Shown here piece by piece: positions 8,286-17,857 of a DNA stretch of 64,000 bases; within the stretch, counting starts at the first letter, position 1, and every line of letters begins with the position of its first letter. The stretch is taken from contig NZ_BMPO01000007.1 in NCBI RefSeq assembly GCF_014647635.1, positions 62,001 to 126,000 on the forward strand, written 5' to 3'. The position numbers were made by a program, and so were the translations under genes. Source of the DNA: Pseudomonas matsuisoli. Lineage in GTDB: Bacteria; Pseudomonadota; Gammaproteobacteria; Pseudomonadales; Pseudomonadaceae. The notes below the pieces were generated by a model that saw nothing but the letters and a program-made list of their open reading frames with translations, was not told where the DNA came from and did no database searches.

Positions 8286-9590
8286 ATGCCATTTGCCGCA
8301 ATTCGTGGTGGTACTGCTCTATCGGATGAAACCGAGCTTGAGGCATATCTCGCCTCGCTACTAAGACTAGAAAACGTCGGCCTACTTCTAGGCGCAGGCG
8401 CCTCAGTAGCTGCTGGCGGTCACACGATGATCGCCCTTTGGACTGACTTCATCGGAACGTCGCCTGAAGAAGCTGCATGGATGGTTGAGTATGGATTCAT
8501 CGCCGAGAATGCAACCTCGCTTCCTAGACCCACCACACCCAACTTCGAACACCTAATAGATAGCATCGAAATCGCCCTCTCCGACTGGACTAGGCAGATG
8601 GGCATGTTCGGAGATAATCCAATTGAGTACGAGCCAGCCGAGCAAGAATTGGAGAACAAACTCAGCCGCCTCAAAAGCGTTAAAGCAGCGCTTTTCAGAT
8701 CGGTCGTCAACGCGGCCTTGCTCCGTCGAGAGTGGTGGCTCTCCCCTAGTGGGGTTGAGTCACACGACGAAGGTCTCGCAAGCCAGCGGACAATTCTCCA
8801 GAAGCTAGTTTCAGCTCGCCAACCGGGTCAATCGTCCCCCTGGGTTTTCACTACAAATTACGACCTCGCTATCGAGTGGGCTGCTGAGTCCATTGATCTT
8901 CAGGTCTCAAATGGCTTCCTAGGTACGCACACCCGTCGCTTCTCTCCGCAGAGCTTCGACCTTGGCTTCCGGAATACACAAGCGAGGGGCGAAGCTAGAT
9001 TCGGTGTTTACAACATTTATCTCGCTAAATTGCACGGATCACTCACCTGGAAGGAAGAGAGTGGCCAGGTATTCGAGGTGTCTGCGCATCTCGCCCATCA
9101 ACGTATTGAAACATTCATGGGCGAGCGAGACGGCTCTGGCCTCGGCCTGATGGTGATGCCACGAGCAGCAAAATACATGGACACCATCGGCTACGTTTTG
9201 GGTGAGCTTTTCCGCCGATTTGCAGAGTTCATGTCTAAACCGCAAAGCTGCTTGATCTTGTGCGGCTATGGGTTCGGAGATGAGCACATAAATCGATTGA
9301 TTCGGTCCGCTCTCCTAAACCCTACGCTCCAATTGGTCATCTACTCATCGGGTTTCAATGGTGATCCAACAGATGTGAATCTGCCTACGGCCCTACGGAA
9401 ACTGCTTTCACTGAAGAACCCTCGCATAACTGTGGTGGGCGGTGGTAGTGCTTTCGCGTATATCGACTCCTTGGCGCGCCACCTACCTGATCCTCTGATC
9501 TACGACGAGGACATGCGTAAATTAGAGAAAGCCCTAAGGGACGAACGAGAGGTTCAAGAACGGGAAGTTGCGCAGGGTGGGCGGCTATGA
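8286..9590 (+). CDS. SIR2-family NADase subunit of a SIR2-HerA defence system
   Basis: 434 residues. The SIR2-like fold is marked by LLLGAGASVA (about residues 33-42), the NAD-binding GAG motif; WVFTTNYDLAIEWA (about 185-198) with the conserved Thr-Asn-Asp; KLHGSLTW (about 248-255) with the catalytic-region His; and LCGYGFGDEHIN (about 324-335). In characterised SIR2-HerA (Nezha) systems this protein assembles with HerA and depletes NAD+ upon phage infection. The start at 8286 has GGAGG 5 nt upstream. The stop overlaps the HerA start by 4 nt (ATGA), so the two are translated together. No membrane segment is present; it is cytosolic. Confidence 0.92.
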   Translation: MPFAAIRGGTALSDETELEAYLASLLRLENVGLLLGAGASVAAGGHTMIALWTDFIGTSPEEAAWMVEYGFIAENATSLPRPTTPNFEHLIDSIEIALSDWTRQMGMFGDNPIEYEPAEQELENKLSRLKSVKAALFRSVVNAALLRREWWLSPSGVESHDEGLASQRTILQKLVSARQPGQSSPWVFTTNYDLAIEWAAESIDLQVSNGFLGTHTRRFSPQSFDLGFRNTQARGEARFGVYNIYLAKLHGSLTWKEESGQVFEVSAHLAHQRIETFMGERDGSGLGLMVMPRAAKYMDTIGYVLGELFRRFAEFMSKPQSCLILCGYGFGDEHINRLIRSALLNPTLQLVIYSSGFNGDPTDVNLPTALRKLLSLKNPRITVVGGGSAFAYIDSLARHLPDPLIYDEDMRKLEKALRDEREVQEREVAQGGRL

Positions 9591-11449
9591 GAGGACGCCT
9601 ACCTGTTGGCTATGTGGTCCGGATTGAGGGCTCAGATGTCACACTCAACTTGCTCGACATGCACCGTGGACAGTTAGCGTCACATGCTCAAGGCGTATCG
9701 TCTGTGACAGAGGTCGGTAGCCTACTGGTGCTGGATGCGGGTAGTCGTGCTTTGGTGATGAAGGTTGTCTCCCTTAGCTTTGATGAGCCTCGTGAGGCGC
9801 ATCGGTTGGGGATAGGGTCCAGCACTCATCAGACCGAACCGCTGCGCAATATTTCAGGGGCCGTCGTTGGGCGGCTGTCCAGGGAGCAAGGCAAAGCGCG
9901 CTTCACAAGCGACTCACTCGCAACCCCTCCGCTCGGTGCTGAAGCCTTCCCTCTTAGTAACGAGGAATTGGCAGCAATCCTGTGCTGTGATGATCAGGAC
10001 GACATTCCTCTCAAGTTAGGTGATGACTTACGTGGCGGCGGAAGCTTGAATGTTGGCCTCAAAAATCTGATTTCCAGGCATGTCGCAGTACTAGGTAGCT
10101 CTGGCCAGGGTAAGAGCTGCTTTACAGCAGCCGTACTCCAGCAAATAGTGAACCTGCCCAGCGCACGGATCGTTGTTTTTGACATAAACGGAGAGTACGA
10201 AGCTGCGCTTAACCTTCCTGAGCTTCCAGAAGGTGCCGTGAAATGTACAACCATCGGTGGGCCAGGAGAGGACACCTTCAAGATTCCGTACTACGCACTC
10301 GGACGGCACGGACTCAACCGGCTGCTGATTCCCAGCGAAAAAACACAGCGGCCAGCGCTAACCTTCGCTCTGGAACACCTCCACCAAGTGAGATGGTTCT
10401 CCCAACCTAGAGGGGCTGGGCTAGGGAACGACGCACAGCCCTTCCTTTTCGACGACTGCCGCCAAGGAGGAGCCGCTGAAGCCGATAGTCGGATTCAGCA
10501 GATCCGCAGTGGTCGAGCTGAAGCCGCTCGGGTGTGGCCTCATATGGCCGCTCTCGCCTCACTCGTAGCTGAAAGCCATGGGATACAACCGTCAAGGAAT
10601 GGAGCCGAGAGAAACGCCTTTAGTTACTCGAACGTTTCCCCACTGATTACTAGGATCAACCGATTCGCTGAAGACCCTATGTTCCGTGCTGTTGTGGACG
10701 TCGAGGGCGGTGAAGGATCGGGAACCGCGCTTGATTGGGCGCAGGAAGCCACCAATTTGGTCGAACAGATTTTTGGTAATCAGGATGTCCCTTGGCGGGT
10801 GCACATCATCAACCTTCGGCATTTATCACATGACCTGACTCCCTTTGTTCTGGGGTCACTGTTGGAGCTTTATGCATACGAGCTTTTCCGCAGAGGACAG
10901 GAAAACAAAATTCCAACCCTGCTCGTTCTGGAGGAAGCTCACCATTACTTGCGTCCCATCGGTTCTGGTGACGATGCCGGTGAAAACTCACTTGCTTATG
11001 AACGACTGGCCAAAGAAGGCAGGAAGTTCGGCCTAGCGCTCTGGCTGAGTACGCAGAGACCCTCAGAGATATCCCCCACCGTCCTTTCGCAATGCAACAA
11101 CTGGATTTCCTTCAGACTGACCTCTGAAAAGGACCTCGCAGCCATCCAGTCAGCCAGTGAATGGGCTGATCGACGAGAAATCCGTCGTATCGCAGGTCTA
11201 CCGCGGCAAACGGCAATTGCCTTTGGGGGAAGCATCGCAATGCCGACACTGATACGTGCTGCTGATGCGTCTCCGACTCCACACTCTGGTGATGCTGACT
11301 TCAGTGGCTGGGCAACCAGAAGGCCTGATGCGCAGCCTCCACAGCCAGCAGCGCCACCTCCACCTCCACCGGCTCCGGCTCCAGCGCCGCCACCACTGCC
11401 ATGGAATCCACCACCAGCACCTGCATTTGACGATGATGTGCCCTTCTAG
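9587..11449 (+). CDS. HerA-like FtsK-superfamily ATPase with SSB-like C-terminal tip
   Basis: 620 residues. The N-terminal beta-barrel HAS domain covers about residues 1-110. Walker A is VLGSSGQGKSCF (about 168-178) and Walker B is LLVLEEAHHYL (about 444-454). The helicase region continues through WLSTQRPSEISPTVLSQCN, with the usual 'xSQRPSxxxxxxLSQ' sensor. HerA forms hexamers that translocate DNA and here partners the SIR2 subunit. The last 45 residues are a run of Pro and Ala ending AFDDDVPF. That tail closely resembles the linker and tip of single-stranded DNA-binding protein (DDDIPF in E. coli), which docks many repair and replication enzymes. Start overlaps the SIR2 stop by 4 nt. Confidence 0.93.
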   Translation: MRGRLPVGYVVRIEGSDVTLNLLDMHRGQLASHAQGVSSVTEVGSLLVLDAGSRALVMKVVSLSFDEPREAHRLGIGSSTHQTEPLRNISGAVVGRLSREQGKARFTSDSLATPPLGAEAFPLSNEELAAILCCDDQDDIPLKLGDDLRGGGSLNVGLKNLISRHVAVLGSSGQGKSCFTAAVLQQIVNLPSARIVVFDINGEYEAALNLPELPEGAVKCTTIGGPGEDTFKIPYYALGRHGLNRLLIPSEKTQRPALTFALEHLHQVRWFSQPRGAGLGNDAQPFLFDDCRQGGAAEADSRIQQIRSGRAEAARVWPHMAALASLVAESHGIQPSRNGAERNAFSYSNVSPLITRINRFAEDPMFRAVVDVEGGEGSGTALDWAQEATNLVEQIFGNQDVPWRVHIINLRHLSHDLTPFVLGSLLELYAYELFRRGQENKIPTLLVLEEAHHYLRPIGSGDDAGENSLAYERLAKEGRKFGLALWLSTQRPSEISPTVLSQCNNWISFRLTSEKDLAAIQSASEWADRREIRRIAGLPRQTAIAFGGSIAMPTLIRAADASPTPHSGDADFSGWATRRPDAQPPQPAAPPPPPPAPAPAPPPLPWNPPPAPAFDDDVPF

Positions 11450-11502
11450 GGTGAACACCATTCCCAACAACAAGATGATCATTGTGTTTTTTGGAGGAAG
11501 GC

Positions 11503-12045
11503 TTGCTCGGATCACAATTTCCAACCCCCCACACATCCCCAGCAGATTTTGAGCGCCAAGTCCGTGCAATGCTCGATGCGATGGGGCATCAGGTACTTGA
11601 ATATCGCTCAGAGCACCAAGAGGTAGTTCAAGGTTTAGATGGGGAGTACGAGATTGATGTCACGGTCCGATTCTCGGCATTCGGAATGGATTTCTTGGTC
11701 CTAGTCGAATGTAAGCATCACAAAAATCGAATTAAGCGCGATGTGTTACAGGTCTTGCAGAGCCGGGTGGCCTCTGTAGGCGCACAAAAAGGCATCGTGT
11801 TTTCTACTGCTGGATTTCAATCTGGTGCAATTGAATATGCGAAAGCACACGGCCTCGGGACCGTTCAGGTTGTGGATGGTCGTAGCATCTACCTAACGCG
11901 ATCCTTTCAGGCTGAGCCAGTGGAGCCTCAACCATTTGTGGATGATCCGGTGCTGGCTGGGTGGTTGACGGATGGGAAGCACTTTTCACTTGTATCTGCG
12001 GACTACGGGGATGGGCTCGCAGAGTTCATTTTTGGCCAGCATTAG
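11503..12045 (+). CDS. Mrr-like restriction endonuclease
   Basis: 180 residues with a PD-(D/E)xK fold of the Mrr type. FERQVRAMLDAMGH is the first helix, EIDVTVRFSAFGMDFLVLVE carries the Asp, followed by the catalytic Glu-Cys-Lys (ECKHHK, about residues 68-73). KRDVLQVLQSRVASVGAQKG then IVFSTAGFQSGAIEYAKAHG matches the Mrr 'GIxxTTxxFsxxAxxyA' segment. A TTG start at 11503 is preferred because GGAGGAAG lies just upstream and the domain begins here. It starts 53 bp after HerA on the same strand, so it is likely a third component of the cassette that cleaves DNA; this is inferred from position. Confidence 0.85.
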   Translation: MLGSQFPTPHTSPADFERQVRAMLDAMGHQVLEYRSEHQEVVQGLDGEYEIDVTVRFSAFGMDFLVLVECKHHKNRIKRDVLQVLQSRVASVGAQKGIVFSTAGFQSGAIEYAKAHGLGTVQVVDGRSIYLTRSFQAEPVEPQPFVDDPVLAGWLTDGKHFSLVSADYGDGLAEFIFGQH

Positions 12046-12303
12046 ACGCAACTACCATGGGGTTAGAGTCGCAAGGCGTTTTGATATCGGGGAGCCCACG
12101 AGCTGCGCCCTACCCATAGGTGTGTGGGGCAAACACCACTTCATATCTGACTGCTGGGAACCACGGACCCAGTGACCGATGGTGTGGCTGATCGGCGACA
12201 GGTGGCTCATCCGGAAGCATGCTTCCGGTAGCCAATCGAATGGATACTTCCTGTTCGGTTGAACGCGCAAGGTGTCGAATGCTTGGTTTTGGACACGCAA
12301 AAA

Positions 12304-12597
12304 ATGGAGCACAACCTGGCTTTCGGCACAGCCTTTAGGCGCCTGCGTCTCATAAAGGAGATGACTCAGGAGGACTTTTCGTCTGTCGTTAGCGAGCGGT
12401 ACATCCGCATGCTTGAAAAGGGCCAATACTCGCCTTCACTCTCAAACCTTATAGAGTTGGCTAAGGTGTTAGACATTGGTGCCGTATCACTGGTGGATTT
12501 GGTCGAAGCGGAGGCTGAAGGAACAGAGGCAGCGGTGGTTGCTAGGCAAGTTTTAGTCGAGCTGATGGAGCTTGTTCAGACGCACGGCTCCTCGTGA
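12304..12597 (+). CDS. XRE-family helix-turn-helix regulator
   Basis: 97 residues from the ATG at 12304. An upstream TTG at 12259 is possible but adds 15 unconserved residues. The HTH is clear: AFGTAFRRLRLIKEMTQEDF then SVVSERYIRMLEKGQYSPSL, followed by LIELAKVLDIGAVSLVDLVE. It lies between the SIR2-HerA-nuclease cassette and the recombinase trio, so it may repress either. The inverted repeat at 7977-7999 and the repeats at 12975-13030 are candidate sites. Confidence 0.8.
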   Translation: MEHNLAFGTAFRRLRLIKEMTQEDFSSVVSERYIRMLEKGQYSPSLSNLIELAKVLDIGAVSLVDLVEAEAEGTEAAVVARQVLVELMELVQTHGSS

Positions 12598-13218
12598 TTC
12601 GTCTAACCAGCGGTGGGCAACATAGCTGCTCAGAGGAGCGTCGAAGCGAATCGCCGTTTCTCGCCATCACATTCTGTGGGATTGGGTTCACGGCCCCTGC
12701 GATCTAAGGCGTAAACTAAGCAAGCGCCAGGCTTTCCTACTAGTTATCACTGAACTAGCGATTTAAGTGAAACGCTGGAAGCGCCATTGCGTTCATTCCT
12801 CCAAATGGCAAACACAGATCTGCTCTCCTCAAACTCACCCCCGTCCCTCAGCTGCCAAGGCAGCAATCGCGCTACATCACCCTAGATTTTTCATCGATAT
12901 TCGAGCAAATAAATAGTCCTCAATTTTCGATTGTTCAATCTTCCAAATAATTGAAAATTCGGATCATTCGAATGTTTTTGTCAATCACATTTACAAAAAC
13001 CTAACTTAGGCCACTTTTTGTCAATCACATAAACTATTTCGCCCAAAGTGCAGATAGGCGCAGTAAGAGGGGGGTTGCCCCCATAAATATCAGTGGATAC
13101 GATGAGCCTCTCCCATCCCTAGAATTTCAACTAAGCAGCTAACGCAAGCTGACGAACCCGGCTGGCTTTGTTTAGCGCAATTCTGTTGATCTTCTCTTTA
13201 TATCTGAAGAATTCAAGT
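12598..13218. other. AT-rich non-coding region before the recombinase trio
   Basis: No gene is evident. The stretch 12890-13040 is strikingly AT-rich and holds a 16-bp direct repeat (annotated separately) and an imperfect inverted repeat around AATTTTC...GAAAATT (about 12920-12960). It is a plausible site for the trio's promoter, recombinase-binding arms or an island origin. Confidence 0.5.
12975..13030. repeat. Two 16-bp direct repeats upstream of gmtY
   Basis: TTTTTGTCAATCACAT occurs at 12975-12990 and again at 13015-13030, exactly 40 bp apart (about four helical turns). Spacing in whole turns upstream of a recombinase gene suggests protein-binding sites on one DNA face. Confidence 0.6.
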
Positions 13219-14634
13219 GTGAAAAATTTTGTACTGGTTAAGGCTCCCCTTACAAATGAAGCAGACTATCTATTACTCCACCTAGACCCAGACCTACCTG
13301 ATGATAAACGGGAATTCAAACCCTTTTTCCACTACGCCGTGACCTTGAAACGTAGAGGTTATGCACCCGCAACGAACAAGTTGTATTGTGAGCACGTAGG
13401 TCGTTTCATTGATTTTGTATACGAAGCTTCGAAAACTAATTTCCCTGCCGATGTCGAAGTTACGATTGCAAGCATAATTTATAGTTATGAAGCATATTTA
13501 CTTTTTGGAAAAGATGCCACTAACCCGATAGCTCGCAAACTCGCTGAAAGCTTGAACAAAGAAAAACCCACAAGCCAAAAATCCCTTTCGGAAACGATTG
13601 AGGCATCAATCAGCTTGTTTTACACGGTTTCGGCAGCAAGGAATGAATTCGAACCCGATCATTTATTCAGCCCCTTTTATACTTGCCGCGTCGAGTACCG
13701 AACTCAATATGAGGTTTCCGCTAGAAAAGCCAAATCCTGGCTTGCTGCGGTCATTCGTGACTCTTTCAAATCTGTAATGCCAAAAAAGAAGAAGAACACC
13801 CTATTCCCTCAAGCAAAGCGGAGGAATAGAAAGAATGACAAGGCAGCATTCAAAACAATTGCATACCCTATCGAAAAATCCGTCGACCTAGTGAGACAAG
13901 TAAAGCCACGTATGTCCAAGACATTCTACAGGGACATGACTCTTTATTCTTTTCTCGCTGCTACTGGTGCTCGTACAAGCGAAGCACTTCAGATCAGGAT
14001 GCCTGACATCGATAGTGATGAATTCAGAATTTTCCTGCGAGATCCATTTGCGAGGAATACCCCTGGACTCACAGAGGATGAATACGGGCTCCTTAAATGG
14101 AAAGGCCGTGAAACGGAGCTGACCTTCATGACTGAGCCTTTCGCTAGCATATTCTGGGAGAACCTTGAGAAGTATCTAAACCTCGAATACAACTTCAGCG
14201 TAGGTCACGACTTCTTATTTCAGAATTCGGACGGCAGGCCTCTCTTTACAAGTGATAGAAGCAGCAGAAACAAAACCTTTAAAAAGTACGCTCAGAAAGC
14301 AGGATTGCTGGACATCACTAACATCAGCCTGCACTCGCTCAGGCATATGTACGGAACTTACACGCTGAACTACATGCCAGTTCCAGCCCAGAGCGCCCCT
14401 GGACTGCCGATGACATATGTGAAGATACTAATGGGCCATGCGAGCATCTCTTCAACAATGAAATATGCCAAACATGACACAGACATTATCGAAGCCTACA
14501 TACAGCATGCCAATCAGCATGTAACAAAGCGTGGTGAAAATTCCTTTATGAGTATCCGCGAGGAGTTCCACATTCGACAGTTAGAAGCATTGCGGGGAGA
14601 AATTAAACGAATCAAAGGAGCCGAAAATGATTAA
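13219..14634 (+). CDS. gmtY: Tyrosine recombinase of a three-gene mobility module (GmtY-like)
   Basis: About 471 residues from the GTG at 13219; a TTG at 13168 would add 17 hydrophobic residues. An N-terminal SAM-like/core-binding region is followed by the catalytic domain. Arg is in AATGARTSEALQIR, His-x-x-Arg in SLHSLRHMYGTYT, and His with the nucleophile Tyr in MGHASISSTMKYAK, so all active-site residues are visible. It is translationally coupled (8-nt overlap) to a 1076-residue second recombinase and then a 220-residue protein. That order and those sizes match the Gamma-Mobile-Trio (GmtY, GmtZ, GmtX) of mobile islands that carry defence cargo, as seen here. The Tn554 TnpABC trio is a more distant analogue. 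Confidence 0.82.
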   Translation: MKNFVLVKAPLTNEADYLLLHLDPDLPDDKREFKPFFHYAVTLKRRGYAPATNKLYCEHVGRFIDFVYEASKTNFPADVEVTIASIIYSYEAYLLFGKDATNPIARKLAESLNKEKPTSQKSLSETIEASISLFYTVSAARNEFEPDHLFSPFYTCRVEYRTQYEVSARKAKSWLAAVIRDSFKSVMPKKKKNTLFPQAKRRNRKNDKAAFKTIAYPIEKSVDLVRQVKPRMSKTFYRDMTLYSFLAATGARTSEALQIRMPDIDSDEFRIFLRDPFARNTPGLTEDEYGLLKWKGRETELTFMTEPFASIFWENLEKYLNLEYNFSVGHDFLFQNSDGRPLFTSDRSSRNKTFKKYAQKAGLLDITNISLHSLRHMYGTYTLNYMPVPAQSAPGLPMTYVKILMGHASISSTMKYAKHDTDIIEAYIQHANQHVTKRGENSFMSIREEFHIRQLEALRGEIKRIKGAEND

Positions 14635-17600
14635 TTTAACCAGGGACATTCTCATCACTCAGGCCGGAGAGCAATTGGAGAGATCGATAAAAATAGCAAT
14701 AACCAAGGCCAAAGACTGTACCTGCAAAGAGCTTTTCAATACTAGCTATATAGCTCCAAGTAAGGTTACTAGCTCGAATCGAAACGAATATCACACCGCT
14801 TCGATTGTACGCCTCTTTGAGAACCACCTAGACCCCGCAAACGCGCCAACTTACAATGAGGAATGGGTGCAGAACGCCTATTTATGCACCCAAAAAACAC
14901 CTAATTTTAATGTTGCTAAAGCCGTTGTCGTGAAAACCTCACATGACTGGCTTAACAAGACTTCTCTTGAGAAACTGAACAGGGTGTGCTTGCTGATTTT
15001 TCACTTTCTTTGGCAAGAGAGAGCGGTCCTATTACCGGTTGATATGAAGAAGCCGATTATAGGAGATCCTAGAAAGACTTCGAATTTCTTCGAGCTTGCC
15101 GCCGCTTATTACTCGGAAGTTCTGGCGTTGGTCCGGCAACCATTTCTGGATCATGTTTCGTACAAAGACATTCCGAATATAACTACTGTAATGCATCCTA
15201 ACGCTGTCAGCAATTTTGATTGGTATGCGTGGCGAATGATCCGGTGCACAGACTGGCATCGGATCGAAGATATCGATCCTGCTGAGATCTCTGCCCTGAC
15301 AACACATATTGCTTTAGCCAGGAAAAGCAAGGTGGACTGGCCTCAATACCCAATGGCTCCAGCCGCATTCTGGGGCTACGTCCAACGCCTGTATCCTGAG
15401 CGCTGCCAAACGGTTGACGTTGAGGCCCCGATTAAAAATGCTATCCAAGCTAATAGGAGGGCTCTTATTTCTGGCGAATTTGCATATCCTGCAAAATACA
15501 AGGACGTGGTTGAGGTATGGCTGAAGCTTCAGGACAAATTTGTAGGAATTTTGAAGTCCCGTAGAATTAAAACATTCGACTCTTATGCCAAGAGCTTTTC
15601 CCCTCTCAACACTTATCTTTTCAGCGACTTCCCAATCTCCACAGGCTTACTCCCACCCTTACCAAAAGACTTCAATCGAAGACACATTGAAGGAGATGGT
15701 TTCAAAGGCTTTATCTCATACATAAACCAAGGAAGGTCAAAGCCAACAGTTAAGGGTTTACTTTACAAGATCAGTGCCTTATTTGATTATCTTGCCGCAA
15801 ACTCCAACATCGACAATAACCTGACCGGTTTTGTAAACCCAATAAGCCCCATTGACTTCCCTATCGTTAAGAAAAATTCAAGCTCTACTAAGCCTGCATT
15901 TTCATCGGAGCACTTCCCGTACCTTCTACAGTACTGTTACGCAGTAGAATCCTTTGGCAGCTATATTTTCGAAAAAGTTTTGGAGGATCAAGTCAACCTC
16001 TATGACGAGCGCTATAGATCGGACATTGACACCAAAAACTGGATTGACGCACATAAAATTATGCAGACTAGCAAATTTGGCTACGTGCCGATTGTATTTT
16101 ATCGCAATCCGCTTTTTGATGTTTCCCAGCCAAAATCAGAAAAAAACAACCTGGTAAGCTATGAGGCACTACACCTTTTACCAAGCTTTCTCTTTCCCCT
16201 CGCCGAATTTAAGAACAAACTTCTTCACTATCCTCAACTTATTTACATACGGCATAACCTGGTTGCTCTTGAAACGGGGATAAGGAGCATCCATATTCGT
16301 TGGCTTGACAAAAGAACCTATGATAAAAACATTGACCGCTCTATACCGTTACCAACTATTTGCAAACTGCACGTTAACACGGACAAGGTCAACGATGCTT
16401 GGGATTCCACTGTTTCGAAAAACGTCATTGAAGTTCTAGATCGCCATAAGAACATGAACTCTTTGATCAATGACCCGCTGATGAATACTGAGGTCTGGTA
16501 CGACTACCATGAAGAAAGTCCATTTGGAAAAATTATCAGCATTTTTGCCAAAGGAGGTACTCCTGGAGTGCTTGGAGCGCAGTCTTACGCCAAATACTTC
16601 AAGAAATTAATTTACGCTTTTGACCTGTTTTGTCGATTTCAACTAGGAATTCTCTCAACCAATAGGATGCCACAGGCGATATGTGAACTTGAGTCAATCG
16701 ATGACCCTCATGATTATTTGAAAGCGCTTAAGCTCACAAGTGAAGCCACCACAATGATTGAGCATACGCCCCATTCTTGCAGGGTATCCGTGGTGTCAGA
16801 ATACATCAGGGTATTACCCCCGCATATAATTGGGACCTTTATCACTGGCCATGCCACACAAGAGCATGTTGTGTATTACGCAAAACTTGATCCTGCCTAC
16901 CTGAAGAGCGCCGAAAAACATCAGAAAAATAGCGTTGAGAACGCTTGGCTCATAGACCGACCGGCAATGTCTTCAATCAAAGCTGAAGACGTTGCATCAA
17001 AGCTGCAACAAGCATTTCAACGAGATCCTGTAAAATCTCTAATTGATTTCGGCGCCATATCTTTTGAACGCGAATCCAACGACGAATTGTTGTCAGGGAT
17101 TAAAATGGCCAAACAGCGCCCCATTGACTCCCTGGCCTGTATGCCAACCCACATCTGCCCATTTGGGAATCAATGCCCAGCAGACATTATCAAAGATCTT
17201 GGTGCTGTGCCTGGATCGAGGATGCCCTGCGGCGGTTGTTATTACTCAATCAAGACTGTCGATCACCTTCCCAGAATTCATGGACACATTCGTGTTCTAA
17301 CTGACGAGTGCAATGAGTTGGAGGCCCACATCGCAGAAGCCAAAAGGAATAATGCATCGCATGAGAGCCTGTTGCCGAAAGCCAATCATAGAAAATACAT
17401 AGCTTCGGAAATAATCTCATGGAGTGTTACCGCTCACTGCCTTGAGCAAATGTATAGCGAGATAAAAACACGATCTAGCTTTTTGGTAGAAAAGCCTGAG
17501 ATTGTCTCAGAGCATCTGGAGCGTTTAGAGCTGAACAACTGCACCCTATCTAATCTTCTCGCACGCACTGCCGAAGCAAAATCACATGCCGAATATTTCA

Positions 17601-17857
17601 CCCCGCAACTGAAACACCAGATTATGGTTGCGCGAAACAAACTTCTAGCGTTTACCGGAGATTTCAATCGGATGCTGCAAGAGACACCGACCGGATTTAC
17701 GCTAATCGACGAATTTAGAGGATTGATTCGATCTACCTGTGAAGTCCTCGGTCTCTCACTGCATGATTTGAGTAAAGAAATGAGTAGGCCCATGACTCTC
17801 GAACGCCCGAATGCGGTTCTGAAACTGATAGCTAGCCCTGGGACTGTCCCGGCATGA
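14627..17857 (+). CDS. gmtZ: Large integrase-like protein of the mobility trio (GmtZ-like)
   Basis: 1076 residues, far larger than usual integrases. The central part carries a second tyrosine-recombinase signature: Arg in LETGIRSIHIRW (about residues 547-558), His-x-x-Arg in TPHSCRVSVVSEY (about 713-725), and His with Tyr in TGHATQEHVVYYAKL (about 739-753). A cysteine-rich stretch follows (CMPTHICPFGNQC then CGGCYYS, about 835-875) that could bind zinc, and the C-terminus is helical. It starts inside the end of gmtY (8-nt overlap) and ends overlapping gmtX by 4 nt. The protein presumably acts with GmtY in island excision and integration; the exact split of work is not known to me. Confidence 0.82.
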   Translation: MINLTRDILITQAGEQLERSIKIAITKAKDCTCKELFNTSYIAPSKVTSSNRNEYHTASIVRLFENHLDPANAPTYNEEWVQNAYLCTQKTPNFNVAKAVVVKTSHDWLNKTSLEKLNRVCLLIFHFLWQERAVLLPVDMKKPIIGDPRKTSNFFELAAAYYSEVLALVRQPFLDHVSYKDIPNITTVMHPNAVSNFDWYAWRMIRCTDWHRIEDIDPAEISALTTHIALARKSKVDWPQYPMAPAAFWGYVQRLYPERCQTVDVEAPIKNAIQANRRALISGEFAYPAKYKDVVEVWLKLQDKFVGILKSRRIKTFDSYAKSFSPLNTYLFSDFPISTGLLPPLPKDFNRRHIEGDGFKGFISYINQGRSKPTVKGLLYKISALFDYLAANSNIDNNLTGFVNPISPIDFPIVKKNSSSTKPAFSSEHFPYLLQYCYAVESFGSYIFEKVLEDQVNLYDERYRSDIDTKNWIDAHKIMQTSKFGYVPIVFYRNPLFDVSQPKSEKNNLVSYEALHLLPSFLFPLAEFKNKLLHYPQLIYIRHNLVALETGIRSIHIRWLDKRTYDKNIDRSIPLPTICKLHVNTDKVNDAWDSTVSKNVIEVLDRHKNMNSLINDPLMNTEVWYDYHEESPFGKIISIFAKGGTPGVLGAQSYAKYFKKLIYAFDLFCRFQLGILSTNRMPQAICELESIDDPHDYLKALKLTSEATTMIEHTPHSCRVSVVSEYIRVLPPHIIGTFITGHATQEHVVYYAKLDPAYLKSAEKHQKNSVENAWLIDRPAMSSIKAEDVASKLQQAFQRDPVKSLIDFGAISFERESNDELLSGIKMAKQRPIDSLACMPTHICPFGNQCPADIIKDLGAVPGSRMPCGGCYYSIKTVDHLPRIHGHIRVLTDECNELEAHIAEAKRNNASHESLLPKANHRKYIASEIISWSVTAHCLEQMYSEIKTRSSFLVEKPEIVSEHLERLELNNCTLSNLLARTAEAKSHAEYFTPQLKHQIMVARNKLLAFTGDFNRMLQETPTGFTLIDEFRGLIRSTCEVLGLSLHDLSKEMSRPMTLERPNAVLKLIASPGTVPA

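Noticed and set aside
11330-11449. HerA tail as low-complexity sequence of no meaning
   Set aside because: Rejected as sole explanation because the final seven residues match the SSB tip specifically and sit exactly at the C-terminus.
11198-11569. Trp/Arg-rich minus-strand frame over the HerA tail
   Set aside because: Antisense of the Pro codons; poly-Trp/Arg composition is an artefact.
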